DNA from: Pseudomonas sp. H1h
Lineage (GTDB): Bacteria; Pseudomonadota; Gammaproteobacteria; Pseudomonadales; Pseudomonadaceae
Length of the DNA stretch: 39,595 bases
Assembly: GCF_000633255.1 (NCBI RefSeq)
Contig: NZ_AYMJ01000022.1
Coordinates: 1-39,595 of the forward strand
Direction of reading: 5' to 3'
In this document: positions 1 to 7,910 of the stretch, piece after piece
Numbering within the stretch: the stretch's first letter is position 1
Layout: every line of letters begins with the position of its first letter
Notes under the pieces: generated by a model
The model's database searches: none
What the model saw: the letters and a program-made list of their open reading frames with translations, nothing else
What the model was told of the DNA's origin: nothing
Position numbers and translations under genes: made by a program

Positions 1-1325
1 AGTCCGACGTCGATCTCGACCGCGCTGGTGCGATACAACCGGGTGAACTCGAACGACAGGCGCCCATCGAGCGTGCCATCGGTGAGGGTCAGCAGTTCTT
101 CGCCGGTGACCATCGACACCGGACAGCCGTTGGTACAGGTCAGCAGGGCGCAATCGGCGCTGTCGCCGTTGGGGTTTTTCGCTTGATCGGGAGCGTTATC
201 GTGGTGCTCGTTTTTCTTTAGTGCGGCATTGCGCTTCGCATCCCAGCGCAACTGCATGCGGCCCTTTTTCACTCCGGCGGCATTGCCCCGCGCTGCGACA
301 GTTTTGTACTGGTCGACGTAATGGATGAACGTGTTGACGATGCCGAAAATCGCCTTGACCAGGCGTTTCATAACCGAGAGCAGCTGGGCGGCGCGATCCG
401 CCAGGCGCAGGGTCAGATAAGCGATACCTGCGCCAGCCCCGACGAATGTCAACACAACGCCGATCAGCACATCGATCAGCACCTGCACGATCATCATCGA
501 CGCCGTTTCAGCGGTTTTGCCGGCGATCTGACTGGGCGGCAGCATCTCCATCCAGAGACTCGCAGCACGCAGCAGCAAACACAGTGCCGCCTCGTCGCTG
601 ACCAGCAGTTGCAGCTTCTCCATCACCTGTGGAGCGGTTTGCGCCAGCTCGATCAGATCATCCGCCGCGCTCCCCAACCGTTCGGCAAACTTGCCGGGAT
701 CCTGCAGAATCTCCGACAGCATGCCGATGCTGTCCCACACGCCCTCGATCGCCGCCCAGCTCCCGGCGAGCATGCCGTTGCCCGCTGCCGTCGCCACCGA
801 CTGCGACCATTGCGGCCTGAACCCTTGCCACTCGCTACGCAGCCAGCCATCCAGTTCACGCGTCAACCCGCCATAAGCGGTAAACAGATCGTCGATCTGC
901 TCCGGAGTGACCTCACTGCGCACCTGGACCCGGTAGAACTTGCCCGCTTCGCCGGCGAATGAGCCCTTACCCTGCGCATCCAGCGTGACCGGGGTGATCG
1001 TTCCACCATCCACCGCCACCACATCGACCACGATGTCGCCCAGCGGGATGTCGTACACCGACTCGAACTTGCTCTCGATCGCCATCACCCCGCCCTGCGG
1101 GCACTGGACGACGCTGGAGAAAAAATCGTTGTCGCCAGTGCTGACGGCGGTCACGCGATCGCCGAAGCGGATGATCCGCTCCATGCCCATCAGTGACGGC
1201 AAATCCGCCGCGTGACTGACCCGATCAGCCGCACGGCTCAACCAATGCTCAAGCTGTTGGCGATAGAGGTTGAGGGTGTCGGGGAAGCTGTCGAGTTCCT
1301 GCTCGATACGGCTGACGGCGTCCAT
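1..1325 (-). CDS. Rhs-family protein, N-terminal part (runs off the window)
   Basis: An open minus-strand frame of 441 codons starts at ATG 1325 and continues past base 1. The first ~240 residues are a polar region without a PAAR motif that I can recognise. A hydrophobic stretch around residues 270-340 (VLIDVLIGVVLTFVGAGAG) could span or insert into a membrane. Near residue 390 a short run CALLTCTNGCPVSMVTGEEL leads into DGTLDGRLSFEFTRLYRTS, typical of the DUF6531 module that opens the YD/RHS shell of polymorphic toxins. From family knowledge, such proteins are often type VI secretion effectors with a variable C-terminal toxin; the toxin, its immunity gene and any Eag chaperone lie outside the window. 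Start chosen because its ATG overlaps the stop of a short leader ORF with a good ribosome site. Secretion route and toxin type cannot be judged here. Confidence 0.8.
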   Translation of the reverse strand, partial: MDAVSRIEQELDSFPDTLNLYRQQLEHWLSRAADRVSHAADLPSLMGMERIIRFGDRVTAVSTGDNDFFSSVVQCPQGGVMAIESKFESVYDIPLGDIVVDVVAVDGGTITPVTLDAQGKGSFAGEAGKFYRVQVRSEVTPEQIDDLFTAYGGLTRELDGWLRSEWQGFRPQWSQSVATAAGNGMLAGSWAAIEGVWDSIGMLSEILQDPGKFAERLGSAADDLIELAQTAPQVMEKLQLLVSDEAALCLLLRAASLWMEMLPPSQIAGKTAETASMMIVQVLIDVLIGVVLTFVGAGAGIAYLTLRLADRAAQLLSVMKRLVKAIFGIVNTFIHYVDQYKTVAARGNAAGVKKGRMQLRWDAKRNAALKKNEHHDNAPDQAKNPNGDSADCALLTCTNGCPVSMVTGEELLTLTDGTLDGRLSFEFTRLYRTSAVEIDVG

Positions 1326-1372
1326 CAGCGCACGCCACCCTGCGGGGTGGAATGAAAAACCGGGTCAAACAT
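1325..1372 (-). CDS. 15-codon leader ORF coupled to the Rhs gene
   Basis: On the minus strand a GAGGGA ribosome site sits about 7 bases before an ATG at 1372. The frame reads MFDPVFHSTPQGGVR and stops at TGA, which shares its A with the ATG of the Rhs gene (TGATG at 1327-1323). The Rhs start itself has no clear Shine-Dalgarno of its own, so translation re-initiation from this leader is a natural reading. It may instead be the remnant of a longer upstream gene. Whether the peptide is made or functional is unknown. Confidence 0.4.
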   Translation of the reverse strand: MFDPVFHSTPQGGVR

Positions 1373-1508
1373 GAACGTTCCCTCGCGCAAAAATTAGGCG
1401 CGGGGACTTTGCGGGGAATCAATCAGGAAAGAAGTCAGGCGAGTAGGCGTTTGCTGTAGGACTAATCTGCAAAAGACCTATTACTACAAAACGTATAGCG
1501 ATAAACGC

Positions 1509-1542
1509 AAACGTGGCGTGAGATTTCCCTCACGCCACGTTT
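1509..1542. terminator. 14-bp perfect inverted repeat, probable terminator
   Basis: Arms 1509-1522 and 1529-1542 are perfect reverse complements around a 6-base loop. The repeat lies just after the stop of the Sel1 gene (minus strand) and before the Rhs leader, so it likely ends the Sel1 transcript. The arms begin and end in AAA/TTT but there is no long T run. Confidence 0.55.
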
Positions 1543-1563
1543 ATCGGGCCGACACAAATGAAT

Positions 1564-1971
1564 TTACTGTGTTGAATCCCGCGCACTCAGCTCTTTGAGT
1601 TTATGCTCGGCCAACGGGTGGCCGGCCTTGGCGGCCAGGGTCCACCAACGCACTGCTTCCGTCGGGTCGGGCGCCTTGCTCGCAGTGCCGGCCAGGCTGA
1701 TCACCCCGACCTGATAAGCCGCTTTGCCATCACCGGCGAGGGCCGCCAGACGCAACAACCGCACACCCTCTTCGCGGGCGCCCAGGCCAACACCACGAAA
1801 CGTCAGAATGTGCCCGTAAAAGCTCTGCGCGCCAACGTCGCCAAGATTGGCCATGCGCGCGAACTGCCCTTCTAGCCAACGCCAGCCTCGAGGCTGACGG
1901 ACAAACCACGACCAGTGAAACAACCGGCGTGCCAGCCAGTAACTGAGCTGCGCCTTGAGTCGTAAGAACAC
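1564..1971 (-). CDS. Sel1-repeat protein
   Basis: A 135-aa protein starting at GTG 1971, directly after the TGA of the upstream gene, with GGAGG five bases before the start. The second half contains two degenerate Sel1/SLR helical repeats, seen as EEGVRLLRLAALAGDGKAAY and DPTEAVRWWTLAAKAGHPLA, each with the A-G-x-x-x-A-x-Y/H pattern. The N-terminus is rich in Trp and Arg (WLARRLFHWSWFVRQPRGWR) and may be amphipathic. There is no clear signal peptide. Sel1 repeats are protein-protein interaction scaffolds; no partner is indicated except the two overlapping upstream genes. Last gene of a three-gene unit with the genes at 1972-2343 and 2340-2681. Confidence 0.75.
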   Translation of the reverse strand: MFLRLKAQLSYWLARRLFHWSWFVRQPRGWRWLEGQFARMANLGDVGAQSFYGHILTFRGVGLGAREEGVRLLRLAALAGDGKAAYQVGVISLAGTASKAPDPTEAVRWWTLAAKAGHPLAEHKLKELSARDSTQ

Positions 1972-2343
1972 TCAGGCCTCCGCCGATTCCGGGTATTCAT
2001 ATTCGAAAACCCTGACCACTTCCGACGCATGCCAGGAGGCTGCGGCAACGCCATCAGATGGCCCGGAAAAACGCCCCAGACGTTCAACGCATTCAAAGAA
2101 ACCGGTACGTGGCAGGCGGCTTGCGCCCTGGCTGATCACCAGCGAACTGCGCAACGGTTGTTCGGCCTTGGCGTCGAGTGCGGCGAGATGTTCCAGTGCG
2201 GCGGTCAGGGTCTGCATCGCCGGCGTCGGCAGTTGCAAACGTTCGAGCAACGCCCGATAGGTCAGTAAATGGCGCTGACGGCGCGCCTGATCCAATTCCC
2301 CCAGCAATCCGTCCCAATGTTGACGACTGATGCGTACGCTCAC
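1972..2343 (-). CDS. Conserved-looking protein of unknown function
   Basis: 123 residues starting at a GTG whose last two bases form part of the TGA of the preceding regulator gene (GTGA overlap at 2340-2343), which indicates translational coupling. The protein is soluble-looking, with a helical Arg/Leu-rich first half (ELDQARRQRHLLTYRALLER) and a C-terminal half ending VVRVFEYEYPESAEA. I do not recognise a family. Position between an XRE regulator and a Sel1 protein, with overlaps or abutment on both sides, supports a real gene in a small operon. Confidence 0.7.
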   Translation of the reverse strand: MSVRISRQHWDGLLGELDQARRQRHLLTYRALLERLQLPTPAMQTLTAALEHLAALDAKAEQPLRSSLVISQGASRLPRTGFFECVERLGRFSGPSDGVAAASWHASEVVRVFEYEYPESAEA

Positions 2344-2681
2344 GATTCATCCCTCCAACCGGGCACCGTCAGTTCCCAGGCCAGGCTGCGGCGAATCGCG
2401 GCGTCAGGCTGACGCTCGCCACTTTCGATCATGGCCAGATAAGACGGGCTGATGCCTACCGTGCGGGCCAGCGCCTCGATGGCGATGCCCTTCCCTTCGC
2501 GCAAACTGCGTAATTGATCCAGACCTGGAAGAATCGGGTCCGGCGATGCTGCGGCCGGCACTGGCGCCTGCTGCTGCGGTGTTTCCTTGATGCCTGCTGC
2601 TTTCAGTAGAGCCTGATACTGGACCCATGGCAGAACCGCGTATTCGGGTTCGCCATCGCGTGCAATTATCTGAATATCCAT
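2340..2681 (-). CDS. XRE-family helix-turn-helix regulator
   Basis: 113 residues from ATG 2681; a GTG at 2705 in frame would add eight residues. The N-terminus (MDIQIIARDGEPEYAVLPW) resembles the short N-terminal strand region of antitoxin-like proteins. After a Pro/Ala/Gln linker there is a Cro/CI-type helix-turn-helix at about residues 58-105, including IEALARTVGISPSYLAMIES as the turn and recognition helix. The HTH is followed by a short ERQPDAAIRRSLAWEL tail. Some antitoxins share this layout, but the downstream overlapping gene does not look like a recognised toxin. It probably regulates its own three-gene unit; this is inferred from position. Confidence 0.8.
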   Translation of the reverse strand: MDIQIIARDGEPEYAVLPWVQYQALLKAAGIKETPQQQAPVPAAASPDPILPGLDQLRSLREGKGIAIEALARTVGISPSYLAMIESGERQPDAAIRRSLAWELTVPGWRDES

Positions 2682-2794
2682 GACTACCCCGTAGGACAAC
2701 AACACTTAGCGAGTCGGCACTTTTCCCTAGAAGTGTAATCCTAACAGCGGCTAAGGTCGCGGGGGGTATCTATCTGTATGCAGACAGGAAGGAA

Positions 2795-3250
2795 TCAGGG
2801 CTTTTTCGGGCCCTGAAGCTGAAGTTGTTCCGGGGTATCGGGCAGGCGCTCCACCACCGCGAGTTTTTCCGGCTGCTGCCGGTTGCGCCAGAGCCGAAAA
2901 GCATTGAGCTCATCGTCGAGGGTCTTCATCACCCAGGCCAGAACAGCAATGTCATCGAGCATGCCAAATACCGGGATGAAATCCGGGATCGCGTCCACCG
3001 GGCTGAGGAAGTACATCAGGCCCGCCACCACCGAGACCATGGCTTTCGGGCTGATGGCCCGATATTCGCCACGCCAGTAGGCCAGGCACAGCGCCTGAAG
3101 CAAACGCAGATCATCCTTGAGTTTGCCAAGGCGATTACCCTGCGCGGCACCCTTGCTTGCCACCGCGAACAACAGCGTCGGCAGACGCCCACGCGCCAGC
3201 AATCGACCGGCGAGGGGCAGAAATCGGGCGAAATTCCACGGCGCTTTCAT
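2795..3250 (-). CDS. YkvA-type DUF1232 membrane protein
   Basis: 151 residues with a GGGAG ribosome site 7 bases before the ATG. The diagnostic DUF1232 core YFLSPVDAIPDFIPVFGMLD lies around residues 79-98 and is followed by a hydrophobic helix (DIAVLAWVMKTL). The family is widespread and its molecular function is not established. The gene stands alone, with a pair of inverted DnaA-box-like sites 21 bases upstream of its start. Confidence 0.85.
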   Translation of the reverse strand: MKAPWNFARFLPLAGRLLARGRLPTLLFAVASKGAAQGNRLGKLKDDLRLLQALCLAYWRGEYRAISPKAMVSVVAGLMYFLSPVDAIPDFIPVFGMLDDIAVLAWVMKTLDDELNAFRLWRNRQQPEKLAVVERLPDTPEQLQLQGPKKP

Positions 3251-3270
3251 CTATTTCTCCCGTTGAAATG

Positions 3271-3401
3271 TTATCCACACAAATTGTGGATAACCTTGTG
3301 AACAGAGCTGCATTTCAGCGCTGAGAGCCCCGTTTTATAAGGGCCGCGCTCAGATCGGGCGTTTTTTACTCACATAAAAAACCCCAATATTTCATTGACT
3401 T
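3271..3401. repeat. Module A: paired DnaA-box-like sites, GC-rich segment, A/T tracts and TTGACTT
   Basis: TTATCCACA (3271-3279) and its inverted copy TGTGGATAA (3285-3293) are separated by 5 bases. A GC-rich segment, a T6 and an A6 tract, and TTTCATTGACTT ending at 3401 follow. From the start of the second box to the start of TTGACT is 110 bases. A second copy of the same arrangement is at 22066-22197. The rest of the 3251-3544 gap holds only the FKBP terminator. Confidence 0.6.
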
Positions 3402-3498
3402 GGCGGCTCAAGGCGTCTAGCGCTGGCAGCCTCAATCTCTAGGACTGCTGTAAGCGCTATCCGTTCGCTCTGTTTACCGCCAGCATCGTCCAGATGCA

Positions 3499-3526
3499 AC
3501 AACGCCCCGCATAAGCGAGGCGTTGT
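3499..3526 (-). terminator. Terminator of the FKBP isomerase gene
   Basis: A 12-bp stem with one mismatch (ACAACGCCCCGC at 3499-3510 against GCGAGGCGTTGT at 3515-3526) and an ATAA loop. It lies 19 bases after the stop of the minus-strand FKBP gene. Confidence 0.65.
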
Positions 3527-3544
3527 CTTCGAAGCTACAGCCGA

Positions 3545-4261
3545 TTACTTGGCGGCAGCGTCTTCTTTGGCTGGATCCTTGATGGCCAGCAGTTCCAGGT
3601 CGAAGACCAGAACCGAGTTGGCCGGGATTGCCGGGCTTGGCGATTGCGCGCCGTAAGCCAGATCGCTAGGGATGTACAGTTTGTACTTCTCGCCAACGTG
3701 CATCAGTTGCAGACCTTCGACCCAACCCGGGATCACGCCGCTGACAGGCAGATCGATCGGGCTGCCGCGCTCGACGGAGCTGTCGAATACGGTGCCGTTG
3801 GTCAGCTTGCCGGTGTAGTGAACGGTCACTACGTCGGTCGGCTTAGGCTGTGGGCCGTCGGCTTTCTTGACCACTTCATACTGCAGGCCGGAAGCAGTAG
3901 TGGTCACGCCGGCCTTCTTGCCGTTTTCTTCGAGGAATTTCTTGCCGGCAGCTGCCGACTCTTCGCTCATCTTGGCCATACGCTCTTCAGCACGCTTTTG
4001 CAGCGCGGCAAAGGCTTCGACCAGTTCGTCGTCTTTCAGCTTCTGTTCTTTCTTGCCGACGGCATCTTCGATGCCCTGGGCTACCGCTTTGGAGTCCAGA
4101 TCATCCATGCCTTCCTGAGCAAGGCTCTTGCCCATGTTCAGGCCGATACCGTAGGAAGCTTTTTGCGCCGGGGTTTTCAGCTCTACGCTGGTCTGCGAAT
4201 CACAACCCGCGAGGACCAGGCTAACCAGGGCTACCGCCGCCGCCAACCGATGCTGTTTCAT
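3545..4261 (-). CDS. FKBP-type peptidyl-prolyl isomerase lipoprotein (FkpA/Mip-like)
   Basis: 238 residues from ATG 4261, chosen because AAGGAA sits just upstream and because a lipoprotein signal then begins at residue 1 (lipobox LAGC, acylated Cys20). Residues ~30-115 form the helical FKBP_N dimerisation region (TPAQKASYGIGLNMGKSL). The FKBP domain spans about 123-232, with DVVTVHYTGKLTNGTVFDSS, PIDLPVSGVIPGWVEGLQLM and the LAYGAQSPSPAIPANSVLVF lid. The family catalyses prolyl cis-trans isomerisation and assists folding in the periplasm; the lipobox predicts membrane attachment. Transcribed alone, with its own terminator. Longer in-frame starts to 4345 have no ribosome site and would bury the signal. 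Confidence 0.93.
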   Translation of the reverse strand: MKQHRLAAAVALVSLVLAGCDSQTSVELKTPAQKASYGIGLNMGKSLAQEGMDDLDSKAVAQGIEDAVGKKEQKLKDDELVEAFAALQKRAEERMAKMSEESAAAGKKFLEENGKKAGVTTTASGLQYEVVKKADGPQPKPTDVVTVHYTGKLTNGTVFDSSVERGSPIDLPVSGVIPGWVEGLQLMHVGEKYKLYIPSDLAYGAQSPSPAIPANSVLVFDLELLAIKDPAKEDAAAK

Positions 4262-4522
4262 GCTATTTCCTTGTTCATGCGCCGAAAGGGCAATCGAGTA
4301 AAGCCGCGAGCTTATCAGGCCGCCACGACCAATGGCTACCGGCATGAGAGCAGGAAACCTCCGATAAGTTCAGGGATTAAAACGCATTCGGGCAAAGGGA
4401 CGATGAAGCTTCTGTCATCTTCGCCTGACAAGGACTGACGAGACTTCCTACGACAGTTGGCGTAATGGCCACTTGCCGCACCTGCAACAGCTGAGGCATA
4501 ACAGCGCAACAACTCGACAAGG

Positions 4523-6340
4523 ATGTTTATCTTGCGCCTCTTATTCCGTGTGCTGACCCTGATCATCGTACTGCTGGGCCTGGCTCTCGCCGTGGTTCTG
4601 TACTACGTTGCCAACCCGAAACTGCCGTTCTACACCCCCGCCCAACAGGTGCATTATCTGAACCAGTGGAGTGAAGAGGAACGCCAGGTCTACTACTTCA
4701 CCCCGCAGGGCACACAGGTCAAAGGCCTGCGTTATGAGTGGTTCCAGGCGCTTGAACTGCCCTTCTCCCGGCAGCGCTTTGCGTCCCCGGAATACCTCGC
4801 ACGCTTCGGTTTTCTGGTCGATCCGCAGCAGAAAGCCACGCCGAACAATCCCGGCAATCTGCCGGTTGGCTTTGCCCGCCACCAGAATCCAGGCGACACC
4901 GAGCAATATCTGGATATCACCTGCGCTGCTTGCCACACCGGCGAATTGCGCTTCAAAGGCCAGGCCGTACGCATTGACGGTGGTTCAGCGCAGCACGTGT
5001 TGCCCTCCAGTGTTCCTGCATTGCGCGGTGGCAGTTTCGGACAGGCATTGGTCGCCAGTCTGACTTCAACTTACTACAACCCATGGAAATTCGAACGTTT
5101 CGCCCGACAAGTGCTGGGCAATGACTACGAGGCGCGCCACGCGCAACTACGCAAGGACTTCAAGGCCTCGCTGAACACCTTCGTGAAAGTCGCCTGGAAC
5201 GACACCCACCGCGGCCTCTACCCGACCGAAGAAGGCCCGGGACGCACCGATGCCTTTGGCCGGATCGCCAACGCCACTTTCGGCGACGCGATCTCCCCCG
5301 CCAACTACCGCGTGGCCAACGCCCCGGTGGACTACCCACAACTGTGGGACATGTGGACCTTCGACTGGGTGCAATGGAACGGCTCGGCACAGCAACCGAT
5401 GGCGCGCAACATCGGTGAGGCACTGGGCGTCGGCGCGACTTTGAATTTCTTCGACAGCAACGGTCAACCGCTGCAGGGCGATGCGCGTTATGCCTCCAGT
5501 GTGCGCGTGCGTGATCTGCACAAAATCGAAGAAACCTTGCAACACCTGCAACCGCCCGCCTGGCCGGAAGACGTGCTGGGCGCAGTCGACAAACCGCTGG
5601 CCGCCAAGGGCCGCGCGCTGTTTGCCGAGCACTGCGCCGGTTGCCACGTGCCGCGCAAGACTCAGGAGGGCGAGCGCTGGGTGCAGCATTTGCACATGCT
5701 GCCGGTGGACGTGATCGGCACCGACCCGAACGCCGCCACCAACATTGCCAATCACCGTTTCGACCTGACGCCACTGCAATGGAACCTGAAAGAGCTTGAG
5801 CAGATGGACGTCAAGCTGCATCCGACACCCACGCAACCACTGGATCTGAGCCAGCTATCGGTAGCCAGGGGCCTGGCCTACGTCACTGCCTTCGTTGAGA
5901 ACCGCGCCTATCGCGAAGCCGGGGTCACCGCGCAGGAGAAGCCTCAACTCGATGGTTTCGGCCTGCCGATCGGCGTGCGCGAAAAAGTCGCCTACAAGGC
6001 AAGGCCTCTGGCCGGCGTATGGGCCACTGCGCCGTTTCTGCACAACGGCTCGGTGCCGAGCATTTATCAGCTGCTGTCGCCGCAGGATGAGCGCGCCACG
6101 ACGTTCTATAAAGGCTCGTTCGAGTACGACCCGCGCCATCTGGGGTACCGCACCGAGGCCTTTGCCAATGGTTTCCTGTTCGACACACGGATCACCGGTA
6201 ACCATAACAGCGGTCATGAGTTCCGCGCCGGCGAGCGTGGTAATGGCGTCATCGGTCGACTGCTGCAACCGGAAGAACGCTGGGCATTGCTGGAGTACCT
6301 GAAAGTGCTGGGCGGGCCGCTGGAAGAGCAATTGCCATGA
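4523..6340 (+). CDS. Membrane-anchored dihaem c-type cytochrome, RoxA-like
   Basis: 605 residues. One N-terminal membrane anchor (about residues 4-28) is followed by a large periplasmic part with two haem c sites, CAACH at 134-138 and CAGCH at 371-375. Near the C-terminus YKARPLAGVWATAPFLHNGS (491-510) is the conserved block of RoxA-like and MauG/CcpA-related dihaem proteins. From family knowledge RoxA cleaves polyisoprene with O2, while relatives are peroxidases; the substrate here is unknown. The next gene overlaps by four bases and encodes a catalase-like haem protein. Start: AAGG directly abuts ATG 4523, which is too close; a TTG at 4532 would have ideal spacing and remove three residues. 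The ATG is kept by convention. Confidence 0.85.
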   Translation: MFILRLLFRVLTLIIVLLGLALAVVLYYVANPKLPFYTPAQQVHYLNQWSEEERQVYYFTPQGTQVKGLRYEWFQALELPFSRQRFASPEYLARFGFLVDPQQKATPNNPGNLPVGFARHQNPGDTEQYLDITCAACHTGELRFKGQAVRIDGGSAQHVLPSSVPALRGGSFGQALVASLTSTYYNPWKFERFARQVLGNDYEARHAQLRKDFKASLNTFVKVAWNDTHRGLYPTEEGPGRTDAFGRIANATFGDAISPANYRVANAPVDYPQLWDMWTFDWVQWNGSAQQPMARNIGEALGVGATLNFFDSNGQPLQGDARYASSVRVRDLHKIEETLQHLQPPAWPEDVLGAVDKPLAAKGRALFAEHCAGCHVPRKTQEGERWVQHLHMLPVDVIGTDPNAATNIANHRFDLTPLQWNLKELEQMDVKLHPTPTQPLDLSQLSVARGLAYVTAFVENRAYREAGVTAQEKPQLDGFGLPIGVREKVAYKARPLAGVWATAPFLHNGSVPSIYQLLSPQDERATTFYKGSFEYDPRHLGYRTEAFANGFLFDTRITGNHNSGHEFRAGERGNGVIGRLLQPEERWALLEYLKVLGGPLEEQLP

Positions 6341-7503
6341 TGATCACCCCCTACAAAAGACCGTCCATGCTGGCCCGTATCTGGTTGTGGCTGGGACGAC
6401 TGATTGGCAAAACCCTGTTGGCATTATTGATTGTCGGCCTGCTTGGCTGGGCCATCGCCAGCGCATGGTTTGCCTGGCAACACCGCGGCCCGGTGTCGGC
6501 GCAGGAACAGATACCCGTCGGCGAAGCGGCCATGACCCAGGACGTGATCCAGACTGCCGTACGCATCGTCGATCAGCACCGCGAAGGCACACGCTACCTG
6601 CGTGACGCGCATGCCAAGGCGCATGGTTGCGTGAAAGCCGAAGTGACGGTGTTGCCGGAACTGATACCAGCGCTGCGCCAGGGGGTTTTCAGCGAACCGG
6701 GTAAAACCTGGCAGGCGATGATTCGTCTGTCCAACGGCAACGCCTACCCGCAGTTCGACAGCATCCGCGACGCCCGGGGCATGGCGATCAAACTGTTCGA
6801 TGTGCCCGGCAAACCGTTGCTCGGCGACCGTCAGGAGCGCCACGAGCAAGACTTCGTGATGTTCAGCCACCCGAACTTCTTTGTCAGTGACGTCGCCGAG
6901 TATCGTCAGAATGTGGCGGCTCAGGCTGACGGCAAAAAAATCATGGCGTTTTTTCCCGGCCGGGATCCGCGCACCTGGCAGATCCGCCACTTGTTCATCG
7001 CCCTGGCAACCCTGGCGCCAGCGCCGGACAGCCCGACCGGGACCACGTATTTTTCGGTATCGCCCTACAAGTTCGGTGAGGCCAATGCCAAGTTTCGGGT
7101 CGCGCCGGATCCGGACAATTGCCCGGCGTACGCCCTGCCCCCGCAAAACCACGACCTGCCGAACTTCCTGCGCAGCGCCTTGAATCAGCAACTGTCGACA
7201 GATCGCGTGCCTGCCTGTTTCGTGTTGCAGATTCAGCGTCAAGACGCGAGCAAGTACATGCCGATCGAGGACACCAGCATCGAATGGCGCGAGCAGGATT
7301 CAGCATTCGAAAGCGTGGCGCGGATCACTTTGCCTGCGCAGGACTTCGACACACCGGCGCTGAATCTGGCGTGTGACAACCTGTCGTTCAACCCGTGGTT
7401 TGGTATCGAGGCACATCGGCCGATTGGCGGGATAAACCGCTTGCGTAAAGCGGTGTATGAGGCGGTGAGTGACTATCGGCATAGCCAGAATGCTGCGCCG
7501 TGA
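6337..7503 (+). CDS. Membrane-anchored catalase-like haem protein
   Basis: 388 residues, ATG overlapping the upstream TGA (ATGA, 6337-6340). A membrane segment spans roughly residues 23-46. The rest matches the small catalase-related family (y4iL-like): RYLRDAHAKAHGCVKAEVTV holds the probable distal His92; RLSNG and RGMAIKLFDVPG are family blocks; the end HRPIGGINRLRKAVYEAVS gives the R-x-x-x-Y pattern of the proximal haem ligand (Arg370, Tyr374). The segment corresponding to the catalase Asn loop reads DFVMFSHPNFF, without the usual Asn, so classical catalase activity is doubtful. Relatives act as peroxidases or transform fatty-acid hydroperoxides. Pairing with a RoxA-like oxygenase/peroxidase suggests joint peroxide chemistry at the periplasmic face; this is inference. 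Confidence 0.85.
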   Translation: MMITPYKRPSMLARIWLWLGRLIGKTLLALLIVGLLGWAIASAWFAWQHRGPVSAQEQIPVGEAAMTQDVIQTAVRIVDQHREGTRYLRDAHAKAHGCVKAEVTVLPELIPALRQGVFSEPGKTWQAMIRLSNGNAYPQFDSIRDARGMAIKLFDVPGKPLLGDRQERHEQDFVMFSHPNFFVSDVAEYRQNVAAQADGKKIMAFFPGRDPRTWQIRHLFIALATLAPAPDSPTGTTYFSVSPYKFGEANAKFRVAPDPDNCPAYALPPQNHDLPNFLRSALNQQLSTDRVPACFVLQIQRQDASKYMPIEDTSIEWREQDSAFESVARITLPAQDFDTPALNLACDNLSFNPWFGIEAHRPIGGINRLRKAVYEAVSDYRHSQNAAP

Positions 7504-7539
7504 GGCGGCGGGTTGGATTTCTTGAATCGCAGACAGCAA

Positions 7540-7562
7540 AAAGCCCGCACTAGGCGGGCTTT
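7540..7562. terminator. Bidirectional terminator between the catalase-like gene and tRNAs
   Basis: AAAGCCCGC (7540-7548) pairs with GCGGGCTTT (7554-7562) around a 5-base loop. It can end the plus-strand dihaem/catalase operon and the minus-strand tRNA transcript. Confidence 0.8.
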
Positions 7563-7602
7563 CTGTGGTGACCTGGCGTTCAGTGGGCCAGGTGACCGAA
7601 TA

Positions 7603-7679
7603 TGGCGCAGCGGACGGGACTCGAACCCGCGACCCCCGGCGTGACAGGCCGGTATTCTAACCGACTGAACTACCGCTGC
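7603..7679 (-). tRNA. tRNA-Asp (GUC), copy 1
   Basis: A 77-base minus-strand cloverleaf with acceptor stem GCAGCGG/CCGCTGC, discriminator G and encoded CCA. The anticodon loop reads CTGTCAC, giving GUC, and the T-arm contains GGTTCGAGTCC. Confidence 0.95.
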
Positions 7680-7698
7680 GCGAAACGCTTGAAACGAA

Positions 7699-7774
7699 TG
7701 GTGGGTGATGACGGGATCGAACCGCCGACATTCTGCTTGTAAGGCAGACGCTCTCCCAGCTGAGCTAATCACCC
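7699..7774 (-). tRNA. tRNA-Val (UAC), copy 1
   Basis: 76 bases on the minus strand. Acceptor GGGTGAT/ATCACCC, discriminator A, encoded CCA, anticodon loop CTTACAA giving UAC, T-arm GGTTCGATCC. It precedes tRNA-Asp copy 1 in the same transcript. Confidence 0.95.
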
Positions 7775-7794
7775 TTCGCTTCGTTACGGGACGC

Positions 7795-7824
7795 ATTATG
7801 CCACAAGTTTTCGTAAAGTGTTGA
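7795..7824 (-). promoter_or_regulatory. Probable promoter of the first tRNA-Val/Asp pair
   Basis: On the minus strand TCAACA (7824-7819), an 18-base spacer and CATAAT (7800-7795) precede tRNA-Val copy 1 by about 20 bases, in an AT-rich stretch (7801-7860). The -35 match is weak. Confidence 0.4.
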
Positions 7825-7910
7825 TTTAATTGAAGTTTTTTTCAAAAAAATCCGAAAACCGATGAAACGACACAAACCCGATGGAACAAGGTACAAACTT
7901 GAGACAGAAA

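Noticed and set aside
321..962. 213-codon plus-strand frame at the left edge
   Set aside because: Antisense to the Rhs frame, whose translation has a recognisable DUF6531 block.
3321..3353. Hairpin CTGAG...CTCAG followed by a T-run as a plus-strand terminator
   Set aside because: The stem is interrupted and there is no plus-strand gene upstream; it is better seen as part of the repeated DnaA-box module.
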